Below are positions 11,051 through 21,787 of a DNA stretch of 64,000 nt, piece after piece. Origin of the DNA: Archegozetes longisetosus (Eukaryota; Arthropoda; Arachnida; Sarcoptiformes; Trhypochthoniidae); NCBI GenBank assembly GCA_018873245.2, contig JAEMBT020000007.1, forward strand, positions 12,173,129 to 12,237,128, given 5' to 3'. The stretch's first letter is position 1. Every line of letters begins with the position of its first letter. Under the pieces are notes generated by a model. The model saw only the letters and a program-made list of their open reading frames with translations, did not search any database and had not been told where the DNA came from. The translations under genes and the position numbers were made by a program.

Positions 11051-11452
11051 TTAATAACCTGAAACTTTGTCCACGTCTGCATTTCTTTCGTTTCTCAATA
11101 AAAGTCTATCGCTCTGATTGCCCGTCAAAGTTTGAGATAGCATAGTGAATACTTTGAAGAACTGCAAAAAAGTGTTGATAAACATTGCGATTAAGTTACG
11201 AAAAAAGTCAACAAATGGAATCCCTGTGCTTCCACCAGAACCTGATCCAGAATTCGAGCTTAAACCAGGTATTAGTGCTGCCAGACTAGAACTATCCGAG
11301 TCGACATTATTGTTATTATTATTTGGAGAGAGAAGTTCTTCAAGTACTGAAATCGGCAATTGTGGAACAGATTGACGTTTCTGTTCTTCACTAGCATTAG
11401 CTATTATAATTATCAACAAAACTAAACAAATTATAATTGAAAATTTCATCAT
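11051..11452 (-). CDS. Small secreted protein, function unknown
   Basis: A single-exon frame of 133 residues with two adjacent ATGs at 11452 and 11449. Residues 1-20 are a clear signal peptide (MMKFSIIICLVLLIIIIANA). A dibasic site follows at residues 25-26 (EQKRQ), so propeptide cleavage is possible. The middle is low complexity: an Asn run (about 44-49), a Ser run, and a Gly/Ser run (NSGSGSGGSTG) around 67-77. Then comes an amphipathic hydrophobic segment (FVDFFRNLIAMFINTFLQFF) at about 80-100 and a charged C-terminus. It has no cysteines, so it is not a disulfide-rich peptide. I do not recognise the family. The length of the frame with such a clean signal peptide makes a real gene likely. 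Confidence 0.65.
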   Translation of the reverse strand: MMKFSIIICLVLLIIIIANASEEQKRQSVPQLPISVLEELLSPNNNNNNVDSDSSSLAALIPGLSSNSGSGSGGSTGIPFVDFFRNLIAMFINTFLQFFKVFTMLSQTLTGNQSDRLLLRNERNADVDKVSGY

Positions 11453-13179
11453 TCAATCTAAAAATTTGCAAAATGATTTACTTATATATCATAAAAGAAT
11501 CATCTCTAACTGAGAATAAAGTCCATATTTATATGAACATCAAATTTGTTCTGTACTTAGACAATTATTTTTCCATATTCAATACCTGCATTCATTATGA
11601 ATGAAATCAATTGATTAATCAATCACTTTCTTATAATAAATTTTGTTATTGAGCAAAATTTTATAATGTGCTCGCTTGAGCAAAAAGTATACTCTTTTGA
11701 TAATAATAAGAATTTAAAACTGGCTTAAGTCATTATTGCCGACTGTTTTTTAAGATTGAAGATTATGTTATGATCATATTGAAAATTTGATTTTTGTTTA
11801 TGATAAGACTTCATTTTATTTATTATTGTATGCTTTGATCTTTGAAAATATTTTGTATGATTTCAAAGTTTATCATTACTTTTATAGTGGTAATGAATAG
11901 AATTTTGACATATTAATTAGCATAAGTGAACTAAAATCACTTAGAACCTAAAAACTTATTAAAAAATTGAGAAAGAAAACTGTAAATTCATATCAAACTG
12001 AAAACAATATGATTACACTTGTATATGAGTCATGAACTCAAAATATACGAACCAACTGTAATTATTACATTTTTGCATCACTTAACCACTCCGTGGTACT
12101 AAAGTGGTTAAGCCAGACTTATGCGGTCTAAATCCATTATTAATGGACAATCCACTAGAATGCTCTGAAATGAATCTGTGACTTAAAAAACCACTTGATT
12201 TGGACCGGATCAACCGAATGATTTGAAAAGCTTGAACCCGCAACTGCTATGGTTACGAACGGTGTCAAATCATTCGCTGAACCTTTGTCTATGGCAAACA
12301 GTTGAAGGTTTAACAGTTCAAGCACATAACATGAGATTTTTTGAAATTTAAATCAGATTTTGATTAAAAATCTTTCTTATAAGTCTTTTTACGGAGGTAT
12401 TGATAAGCAAGTTAAACCTGTAATATATAAATTATTCAGTCAGTATTAACTAGTCTAAATATGAGAAACCACTTGAATAGCAATTCTTTTTATACCCAGG
12501 GTCATAATTAGATCTAGAGCAAAGAGAGCTTTAGCTTCATCATATAATTTTTAAATTCTTGAATTCATGCGCATGAATTAGAGCAAATTTCGAGACTGAA
12601 TTAACTTGATTGCAACTAAAAAATTAGGTAAAAGATGTACTTTCATAAAGATTTTTATTTCTAGCTAAGTTTCATTGTAACTTGAGTCGATTTGAATGTT
12701 TTAGTCCAGCTACCTCCTGGGAACTCCATCAAAGTATAGTACAATACATTTCACGGTCAGGGTACGGTTTATAGCAAAGAAATTGTTCCTAAAGACATAT
12801 GGATTGTAACGAAATATCATTGTGTATAGTTCATCTGTATTACTTGTTTGAGTCCTGTATTTTTGCGAATCACGTTCACAAGAAAGAACTTCATTTACAA
12901 TCTGTGGCAGAAATCATAAAGAAATTAGAATTTGACACTCCTATACAAACCTCCAATACTATTATTACAAACTCGAATCATATTTGAATTTAGCTCTGGT
13001 TAATTTAGAACTTCTTACTAACTTTTTAAAGGTAAAGCATTAAATAATAAATAAATGCAAGTTTTGATGTATTCCTAAAAATTTTTTGATAGACATAGCT
13101 CAACTTTTGGATCTTGATTCTTGAGATATTCTTAATTAAAGATTATTTCGTTCATTGAGTATTTCAAAATAATAATCAA
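11453..13179. other. Intergenic; two short inverted repeats only
   Basis: CTTAACCACT at about 12081 pairs with AGTGGTTAAG about 20 bp on. CGAATGATTTGA near 12212 pairs with TCAAATCATTCG near 12267. A 62-codon frame at 12799-12987 has no recognisable content. Confidence 0.4.
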
Positions 13180-13905
13180 AGAAGAATGGCAAATTCCACA
13201 GACCGAACGCCCCCACCACAACTAAAGATGAGTCATATATCAATCGAAAGATCTCATCGAGTACTACATTTTTCTACATAGACACAAAACGATCCGAGCA
13301 TGGAGTAAGACACCAGGGGGCGAAAATATCAACTTTTTTATTATTTATTTTTTCGCCATTTTAATGACCCTAGATCACTAATCCAAACCTGTTGAGTCAA
13401 AAGGTGCTGGTCTGACAGGATAAGATAAATATTTACTGCAATAAAGAAATCTTATATTACAAAAAAGCAAAAATTACATTATATATTTTATTTTCAAATT
13501 AGTTTTCTTGGCTGAAATGGGGATGGTGGTAGGTTTTGTGGGATTTCGATATCGCCAAATATTTATCTTTGGGGCTTCAACGGACACTACGAGGACGTAT
13601 GCTTGATTTGACTTCCCGTGAAATAGAATTTTTCTTTTTTTATAATATCTTTCTTAGAAATTATTTTTACCCTACCGTGTTAGAACTAACACTTTTAGAC
13701 TCAAAAGGCTTGAATTAGTGGTATAGATCTATTAAAAGGGCAGAAAAATAGATTTTAAAAAAGTTCATATTTTCTCTCCCTGGTGCCTTGCTCTGTGCTC
13801 GGATCGTTTTGTGTCTATAGAGAAAAATGTAGTACTCGATGAGACCTTTCGATTGATATATGACTCGTCTTGGGGTGTGGTGAGGGCGGATTTGGTCGTT
13901 CTTTT
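13180..13905. mobile_element. Non-autonomous element with ~130-bp terminal inverted repeats
   Basis: The left arm, about 13180-13320, and the right arm, about 13775-13905, are reverse complements over most of their length. Shared blocks include GAGTCATATATCAATCGAAA, CTCATCGAGTACTACATTTT and AGACACAAAACGATCCGAGC. The ~450-bp interior has a T-rich run and no coding similarity. A relic of the same family lies at 3411-3757. The superfamily is not clear: no obvious target duplication was found. Confidence 0.8.
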
Positions 13906-14797
13906 ATTTCAAAATTTTAAATTATATATTTATAAAGGTTCAAACAGTAATGAAATTAGAATATAATTCGATTACATTTCGCTCAAACATATTTTATCAC
14001 TTTCTTTTCAAAAACAATTAGAGCAATATTCAAAATAAGTGAATAATAGGCTGGTGACGAAGCGAAGCTCTTGTGTGAGTGCGCTGCCCAACCTTATCAA
14101 TGGTCAGCAAAACGTATTTAAATTTTATCTCATTCGTGCTTTAAAAGTCATTGATAATTTAAAATAAAAGTTAAGTTTAAGTAATAAAATTAAAAAATCA
14201 ATTTTGATTTCATTTTTGATGAAATGATCAGGTAATTAACTACTTACTTCGGAAGCTTAAAATTTAATCATTATTTGGATATGGAAAATCTTTTTTTATT
14301 GTAAAATACAATTATTGTATGAGAGACAATAATTCAATTTTGAAACTGGATTCACGGCTAGATTAGTGATTATATTTGAAGAAAGATTTCGAAGGCCTAT
14401 CTTAGCAATCTTCACCTCACACTTTGCCCAAGATTTCTAAAGATTGAATGTGTCATCGTTTGAAAGATTGTAAAAATTATTTCTCCAAATTCTTTAATCA
14501 TGTAGAAAAATAATTTGTTGAATGAATAACTTATTGCTAATAGATAGTCATTGGGTTTTTTCGCTCTAAATATCTGAAATGTTTGAGTGACTGGACGAAA
14601 TTTTATGCTCTGATCTCGTTACTTTAGAAGTTAGCATGAAGAAAGAGATATACTTATATGAATAAGAAATTAGTTAGATCCGAAAATTAGAGATTATTTT
14701 ATTCTTAGTATAAGCCCTATTCGCAAAGATAGGTCTTCAAAATCAGGCTTCATTTGATAGTTTGCATATTAATTATGATTAAAAACATAGTAAAATT
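13906..14797. other. Intergenic, downstream of cysteine protease
   Basis: AT-rich spacer with no supported feature. Confidence 0.45.
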
Positions 14798-14803
14798 TTT
14801 ATT
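14798..14803 (-). terminator. AATAAA polyadenylation signal of the protease gene
   Basis: AATAAA on the minus strand lies about 20 bp past the stop codon at 14824. Confidence 0.55.
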
Positions 14804-14823
14804 CTTGTTCTGCAAATCGTAAC

Positions 14824-16830
14824 TCATAAAAGTATTCCAGCGAAATGGTAGAACAATGTTATCAAAACAAATATTAACAAATTAAATGCCAACCAATGCT
14901 TCGTCATCAACGAATTGCTTACATACGATGGATAAAGTACAAATGTATTAAATCCTCTGCTGTTAATTTTACGTATAAGTCTAAAATATCCGTTTTCTCC
15001 CCAATCTTTGCCATAAGAATTTTTTATTATCCAAAAATCAATTTTATCTTCGGTACCCCAACCGACAACTGCTACCGCATGATTTGTTTCGCTATCAACT
15101 AGTGTTCGATTACCAGCTGATGTCATTATGCCTTTACTGAGTAAATAGATTAATCGAATTAACTAATTTTCAAAAATATTAAATCAAATTATCTGATTGG
15201 TTATAAAGATATGATTTGAATTACCGGTAAAGTTGAAATTCTACATCGCCTGCATTGATCGTAACAGCGACCGGACCATTACTGTAAATGGTTTGCATGA
15301 TAGCATCATCAGATGAGTTAAAATCAAGATAGTAAAAGTCATTTATTCTTATTTTCCACATCGAGTTCGTACTCCTACAGGGCATTTCCTATCACAATAA
15401 TGAATGCGAAATTTTATGAAACAGAGCACTCGTTCCAACTATCAACAAATCATACAATACCTGATCATCTTCTGCATCCATATATGGATAATCACTTTGT
15501 TTGACTACACCGAAGTTGGATGCATAGCTGTAGAGGTCATAAACACTTCCGCCGTCACATCCTTCACTTATGTAAGGATAACCATTAACACAATCAAGCA
15601 TTTGTTGCTCTGATAATTTGACTAACTGTTCGTTCGTCATATTATTAGTGATAGCATAAGCGCTTTCGATGGTTGCAATTCCAGCAAAAGCCCAACATGA
15701 ACCACACATTCCTTGATCTTTAACTCTTGTGACGACATGTCGGTCACGCCAATCAAAAGATTGTGGTAATACTTGTATGATATCGATATATGAAACTCTA
15801 TCCTTTTTATCAAACTGTTTGATAAATTTTCGACCTCGACCGTTAGACCAATTGCTTTGCATCGCTAGATATTCATCGGGTGACTGTTATTTATAAGAAT
15901 TAGGGATTTTCAATCAAATAAAATCTTTAAATAACTTTCTAAAATAGTAATTTTAATTCAGTTTTACTATGAAAAAAATTAATTAAAATCTGTGAGATAT
16001 CAAAATAGTTCATGAATTTATAGAATGCTCACAAGATCTGCCAACTTATTGATTCCCAATTCATGGCTGACTTCACCGTTTTTCAATTGCTCCTTATTTT
16101 TTTCAATCTCTATTAATGAACTCATGAAATGATATTTTCTTTTTTCCTCCTCTTCTGCCTTATAATTTTTATTATATTTTGTCTGAAAAAGCAACGAAAA
16201 GATACTGGAAGCAATCCAAAATTGATTAGACTAAACTAATTTTTTTCCTTTAAAGTTTGTATCGTAAAAATTAAGCAAAAAAGTTAATTAACTGAGAAAT
16301 ATTGTTCAAATTCTGTTTTTCAAATATGGATTCTGATCATCCAAAGATCATATTTATAAATGAGCTCACAGATGAATATAATCCGAAAAATTGTTAGCTC
16401 TTGAACTATTGACTATATCTTTATAGTAGACAGCGGGCTGCTAAAGTATATCTTCTGATGCGTAACGCTGGAAAACGTCAAAATTTAAATAATATTAAAT
16501 TTGACGTTTTTAATTTTGAAATAACACAACTGTTTATTTTGACTTTATGATTTTAGAAAAAACTTTATATAAAGCTATTTGAATACAAGTAAATTATCAA
16601 CTTAATGGTTTATCAAACTATTCTTAAAGCACCACCACATTAAATTATACCTTGAAGTCCGCGAAAATCAGATCGAAATCTGGAAAGCCGTTCAATTTGG
16701 CATAGTTTGAGACATTATTGAACTTATTAATTATCATTAAAATATCATTACTAATAAAATTTTGTGATGATATTTCCGATATAGAAAAAATCAAAATGAA
16801 TGCTACGAAATTAGCTGAATCCATTTCCAA
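14824..16830 (-). CDS. Papain-family (C1A) cysteine protease precursor
   Basis: Five exons: 16651-16830, 16033-16182, 15461-15883, 15225-15388, 14824-15136; all GT-AG and in frame, 409 residues. Residues 1-22 are a signal peptide. The I29 inhibitor prodomain spans about 45-118, with an ERFNIN-like series (EEEKRKYHF...) and [13 protein letters not shown]. The mature enzyme begins near LPQSFDWRD (149). The active site is complete: Gln167, Cys173 ([12 protein letters not shown]), His325 ([12 protein letters not shown]) and Asn345 ([11 protein letters not shown]). It would hydrolyse peptide bonds in a lysosome, gut or secretory compartment, with the prodomain blocking activity until cleaved. The sequence is cathepsin L-like, with features recalling mite group 1 proteases. 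Oddly, after the usual end (FVLYPSYV) about 30 more residues follow, ending in a strongly hydrophobic stretch ([20 protein letters not shown]), which suggests a membrane or GPI anchor. Confidence 0.93.
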
Positions 16831-18446
16831 AAACTTTGATCACTACAATTCAAGTCAACTCAATCAACCGTAAAAATAAAATGATTGCAATATGATCTTT
16901 ATCTTTATATCGTACATTGACGAAAATGTCATCATATGACAATGACAATCGGTTTATAAGAAAAAAACAAGTCAAATTTAGTCAAATGAATTGACAATTC
17001 AGAAAAGGACGTTTTTATCATTGGGTGACTAGAGTCAACTGTTTAATAAGTAGTCAAAAAATAGTATTGAATTTATTTATAATACAAAATTTGAATATTT
17101 AGCACATATATTGAGAGACAACTTTAAAGGGATAATCAACACATTGTGCAATAGCGGTCCAAAGAAGCAGTCTTCCGAATTGATGTTGAACTAACGTGTC
17201 AGTTTCATAATCGTCATTGTCAACGAAATCAATAGTTGAATCCAAATCAAGTGATTTACACTAAAGTGTAAGGCTTGATAATTATACTAGCTGTATAAAA
17301 TAAGTTTTATCAATGAGATGTCTTAAAATTATTTTTGCAATACAAAACTGAGCTAAAAGATGGCTTTACAAACAAGAACTTGCTAATTATGATGAATGTA
17401 CATTTATGCACATACAAAACATATTTCACGTTGACTTTCGATCAATGTTTCACGAATTTCTCGAAAGTAAAGTAGAAATCCTTGACTGTAAGTACTTATT
17501 AATCAAAAGATATTACTTTTGTTAAAGCGTTTCGAGGATGATGCCCTTAGGAGCCCATAAAAGCATGACATGCTCAATTTTGATTCAATCTGAAAAGGAA
17601 ATCAAACAGATATGAATAAAACCTAATAGGATTTGAAAAATTAAAGTATTTTCAGATTAACCCCTTTTATAGGAAGCGAAGCTGGATTGCTTGGTCTCCA
17701 TGAAGGCAACACAGGAATACTTATAAAGTGCTCAGAAACTCATTGAACATGACAGACAATTTTTCAAATTCTCCAAATTTTTATCCGGAAACCTGAAAAT
17801 TTCAGACTAAACCCGGAGACAAGGCAAATGGAATCAATAAAATAAGTGGTAGACTAGCGTATGTGCTACCATTTGTCACAGTAAAGCTTGTACTTTTAAC
17901 TTAGTTCTGGGACAAAATTCATTGCAAAAATTGCAATGTTGCAATCATTTTACAATAAGATTACAATGCAATCTGCTGTCTCAGCAATCGATTGCAAACT
18001 GCAGTTGACAAAACTTATTGCTAATGAGCTGCAAATTTTGCAGTTTACGAGTTTTAGACTTTTAAATGTTGAGAAATAGCTTTTCGATTGTTAGAGTTTA
18101 CTACTTTAAGGTCTAAGAAATATAGTTTTAAAAGTACTTTGCGGAGTGCTAAACTAAATTGTTGAAATATAGTTGAAGTGTGAGCATAAAAAAATTGGTC
18201 CACACATGAGATAGTCTATGAAAAGTAAATATAGAAATAAATAAAGCTAAACTGCAAAAATTTCTCATAATTAAATATGATTTGGTTAAAACTTATGTTA
18301 GTAATTTGAGTAAGTTTATTTATCTTTGGTATTAATAAAAACTACTTAAAAACGTAATAACATAATGAATACAAGTTGAACAATAGATAAATACTGTACA
18401 GTATGTGTATTACACATATTATAAATGTTTGTATGGCATAACGGAG
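16831..18446. other. Intergenic; TTGCAAT-rich patch at 17925-18045
   Basis: No gene supported. Between about 17925 and 18045 the motif TTGCAA/TGCAAT recurs on both strands (ATTGCAAAAATTGCAATG, GATTGCAAACTGCAG). It may be a decayed repeat or only simple sequence. Confidence 0.4.
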
Positions 18447-18957
18447 TCACTTTCGCCAATCCTCTTCATCGTCATCGTAATCATGGTAATGATCGTGCTC
18501 TTCGTCATCTCTTTCGTGGTGGTGAACGAGGTGGTCGTGAACCATCTGATCGTGAAGTCTCTCGCGTTTTTTACGAATTGAATCCTCACTTTCCATTCTT
18601 ATTAATGTTTGCAAATTTTCAGAACAAAATTATTAAATTTGTGCATATCTAAAACTACTTCAAGTTATTTTAAAATAAGCCTAAGCTTCAAGACTAGAAA
18701 CGATTGAAGAGTATATTTGCTGGTCATGCTTCAATTTTGAACAAATTATATTTTACTTTTTCTGGTTAAACTTACGGAATGTAAAGAATTTGTCTATGAG
18801 TTAAGCCATCGTGAACTAAAACTGGTACTAAGTCTTGGTCACCATATTCGTCACTCAAAACAATATATTCATATGGATATGAATTAACACAACTAATTAG
18901 AACCAAACAAATCAATAGTAAAAAACTACAACTATTTAACAGATTGAATGCCATCAA
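18447..18957 (-). CDS. Secreted Asp/Glu/His-rich protein, function unknown
   Basis: Two exons: 18776-18957 and 18447-18597. The donor GTAAGT at 18775 and the acceptor TAATAAG before 18597 keep frame (phase 2), giving 110 residues. Residues 1-26 are a signal peptide (FNLLNSCSFLLLICLVLISC). The middle, PYEYIVLSDEYGDQDLVPV then HDGLTHRQILYIP, is mildly acidic. Exon 2 starts MESEDSIRKKRERLHDQM, with a basic KKRER motif that could be a furin-like site. It continues into a tract of His, Asp, Glu and Tyr (VHHHERDDEEHDHYHDYDDD) ending DWRK. Such a tract could bind divalent metal (inference). Exon 2 is missed by a simple ORF scan because the plus-strand shadow frame is longer. I do not recognise a family. 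Confidence 0.7.
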
Positions 18958-20629
18958 AACAAATAAGACAATACAATATGTATTAATGAAAATTTGTGAA
19001 CTTTATAGGAAGAAAACACTGTCAGAACGAAAATTATTGTCAGTTTGAGAAAAACGTTTGTGAGAAATGAAGTCAAGTTTTAATCAAATAAAGAAAGTCT
19101 TACTCTTTATACCGATTTGGTGCGTGTTTATGACCTATTCTTCTTATTGGTGTGCAGCGATGCGATCAACATTTTTCTATGAGAATTAGTTTTATGGTTT
19201 TGACACCACTTTTCTGCCAATTAATGTTTTTTCGAGAATGATCGCAAGCCTAACGAAACTCTTTACCAAAGTATTTTTTATACCGTATTTTAATTCAACA
19301 ATAAGTCTAACTCAAGTCATAACTATTTATATGCTTTAGTATTAGATTTGTTTATTTTTATTTGTATTCAATATTTGATTCTATTATAAAACTTTTGTGA
19401 CGCATGAAGTTTCTGACCGAGTATTGACTCAAATTTTTTTCAGAAATTATAGAAACTATCAAATTGTTTTGAAATAATAATTTCCTCATTGCAATAGTAA
19501 GTATCGCAATTTGATCTGTAATCTGTATCAAATACAAGTATGTCATCAAAATGAACACAAAATAACTGAGTGTTCGGACCACTACCAATATTTTGATTAA
19601 TCATTAGAGCGTTCATATGAATCACTTTCTAAAAAGTTGGCTCTATGTTAAACAAATTACTTCAATTTAACTGTTACTTCATCGAAAAGTTAACACAATT
19701 TTCGAATTTAGTTTAATTTGATTTTTATGGGACTTAACTTGATTGTTACCAAACTTCTTAATCGATAATAGTTTTGTTTTTTAAGCATTGAATAGTGATT
19801 GAAAACCTAATTCATTTGATTACTCAGGTTTTTATTTATTTTACGTTTAAAAAGTTAGTCAATCCTACGAAATAGAGGTCTAAACACTAAGATACTTTTA
19901 TAATCGTTCATTTGCCTAAATTTATTTATATTTTAATATTAAACCACTATTAATGACAATGACTGTGAAATCAACTCAACTGAACTTCATTTCAAACTAT
20001 GGCTTCATTTGATTTATAATTTTTTAATTCTAGCCATCTATTAATTCATTTTTTTATCATTACATTAATTACAATGAGAACTTTGAATTAGTAAAAGTTC
20101 ATTTTCTTAACGAAATCACTGCTCTTTTTTGTTTGAATGTTTGGTATAATTAAGTCTACTTTTTATCGACTATTTTTATAGGACAGTATTAAAGAATGAT
20201 TTGCGTGCAATGATTCCACTAATTGCTGCCACTAATTTGCTTCAAGTCTATCATTTCTCGTCAATTAGTGGGCCAAAATTGAGAAAATCACGCAAAACAG
20301 TTACGAAAGTTTTGTTTTTAGTCTATTTCATCAATTATTCGATTCAAATATTACTCAAAACTAACTTACACTAAATATATAACAATTAATGATATATTTG
20401 AGTCTTTATCAGCTCTAAAAAATACAATTTTGTGCTATTGAAGCAAAAATGAATTTAAGTTGCAATAGCTTTATGAAAATGTTTACAATGAAAAAATTGA
20501 CAACAGATTATAAATTTCATAATAAATACATGAAACAGATCCACAAATATTTGATGTTCAACTTAAATAAACAATTGTTACAAAACCCAAATCAATTAAT
20601 CAAATTAAATAAAAATTTCATTTGGTATC
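18958..20629. other. Intergenic, no gene supported
   Basis: Two overlapping minus-strand frames at 19358-19625 encode about 60-75 residues each. One (VHFDDILVFDTDYRSNC...) has a faintly protein-like composition, but there is no recognisable domain or splice partner. The rest is AT-rich. Confidence 0.4.
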
Positions 20630-20983
20630 TCACTCTTCTTCTTCCTCTTCCTCATCTTCTTCTCCTTGTTGATGATGGAGCTCATGTCCATCAGAATGAA
20701 GAACTCCTTTTGACAAATTGAATAGAATTTGACTGGCATTCAAATTAATTTGAATCGAATTCTCTTTATTATTATCTTCATTGTCTTCATTGATGACACA
20801 ATTGTTGTGATTATTTGACTGACTTATACCATAATTAGCAATTAGTTTATTTTTGTTTAATATCTGTTTGAGAGCCAATTCTTCAATAGTTAGTCTATTC
20901 TTCTGAACGTCAATTTGTCTCAACAACTTATCGATAAATTGGCGCTCAATTTTCAGGTATTCTAATTCTCTTTTATTATCCAT
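20630..20983 (-). CDS. SNAPC5: SNAPC5-like snRNA-activating complex subunit
   Basis: A single-exon frame of 117 residues from the ATG at 20983. The N-terminal half is a coiled coil, and residues 27-42 (QKNRLTIEELALKQIL) closely match the signature of vertebrate SNAPC5/SNAP19 (LNRLKVEELALQ). The C-terminus ends in a long run of Glu (GEEDEEEEEEE), also typical of that subunit. A middle Asn-rich linker lengthens it compared with about 98 residues in human. SNAPC5 is a small structural subunit of the SNAPc complex, which binds the proximal sequence element of snRNA gene promoters for RNA polymerases II and III in the nucleus. Identification rests on the short coiled-coil signature plus acidic tail; a reciprocal search would settle it. 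Confidence 0.75.
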   Translation of the reverse strand: MDNKRELEYLKIERQFIDKLLRQIDVQKNRLTIEELALKQILNKNKLIANYGISQSNNHNNCVINEDNEDNNKENSIQINLNASQILFNLSKGVLHSDGHELHHQQGEEDEEEEEEE

Positions 20984-21780
20984 TATCTCAATTCACTTAA
21001 TTAAGTCTAAACTGAATCTAAAAATAGTATCTGTTATTTGAAAGTGAGGCTCAAAATCAGTTGAAACAGCTTTCAATTGTATGAGATGCACTTTAAGGCA
21101 CACTTTTGTTTAGTTCGACTCAGAATTGATTTGAAGCGAATGGAGTTAAAGGCAAACCGTTCAAAAACTTGAACTCTTCTAAAAGATCACACTGAGTCTC
21201 AGTATGAAACACGTCATTCAGATCTGATCGCATTAAACACGTGAAAAATGTGAAAAAACTGAACTTTTAAAGCATGTTTAATATAATGAATGATTCATAA
21301 GTTAATATTTAGAGCATTTATTAAGATTTTTTTGTCAACTGGGATAACTGTTATTCCTCTATTCTAAAGCTGTCAAACAATTTAATAATGATTTACACTA
21401 AAATGTCTTTAAGTAATAATGATCTACAATCATATAAAACACACCTTAAATATCAAAGATCAATTGATCAAATGAAACAAAATTGAATTGAAATACAACA
21501 TTTCAAAACTGATGACAGATCTGCGAACGATTAGTTCAATACTTTAATAATATGTATTATTAGAATATTCGAATTAAATCTGGATTATCATCGAATCATA
21601 TGAAATCAAAACAAATAATCTAATATGGGGTGTTAATTCTGATTACAACTATTTTGAATGTTTATAACATTTTTTATTTATTAACATACAGTTAACGAAA
21701 TAAATATCTTTACCTGGTTAAACTCGAATTTCTTTTGACTAGGTTAGTCGATTTGAAATCGGTTTTCGGTATTTTGTAGC
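20984..21780. other. Intergenic, no gene seen
   Basis: AT-rich spacer upstream of the SNAPC5-like gene, with no supported feature. Confidence 0.4.
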
Positions 21781-21787
21781 AGGATAA

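Noticed and set aside
11145..11375. 76-codon plus-strand ORF
   Set aside because: Antisense shadow of the secreted-peptide gene at 11051-11452.
12075..12190. tRNA-like A-box sequence (AGTGGTTAAGCCAG) in a short hairpin region
   Set aside because: No B box (GGTTCGA-type), no acceptor-stem pairing and no cloverleaf could be drawn, so no tRNA or SINE is called.
12799..12987. 62-codon ORF starting with ATG
   Set aside because: No family recognised and no flanking exon; the AT-rich codon content is consistent with chance.
17925..18045. Cluster of TTGCAA/TGCAAT motifs
   Set aside because: No regular period or clear inverted repeat; probably simple sequence.
18425..18652. 75-codon plus-strand ORF with His/Arg-rich content
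   Set aside because: It is the antisense shadow of exon 2 of the minus-strand secreted Asp/His-rich gene.
19358..19625. Two overlapping minus-strand ORFs of 61 and 76 codons
   Set aside because: No recognised domain, no splice partner and no signal peptide; overlapping frames suggest chance.
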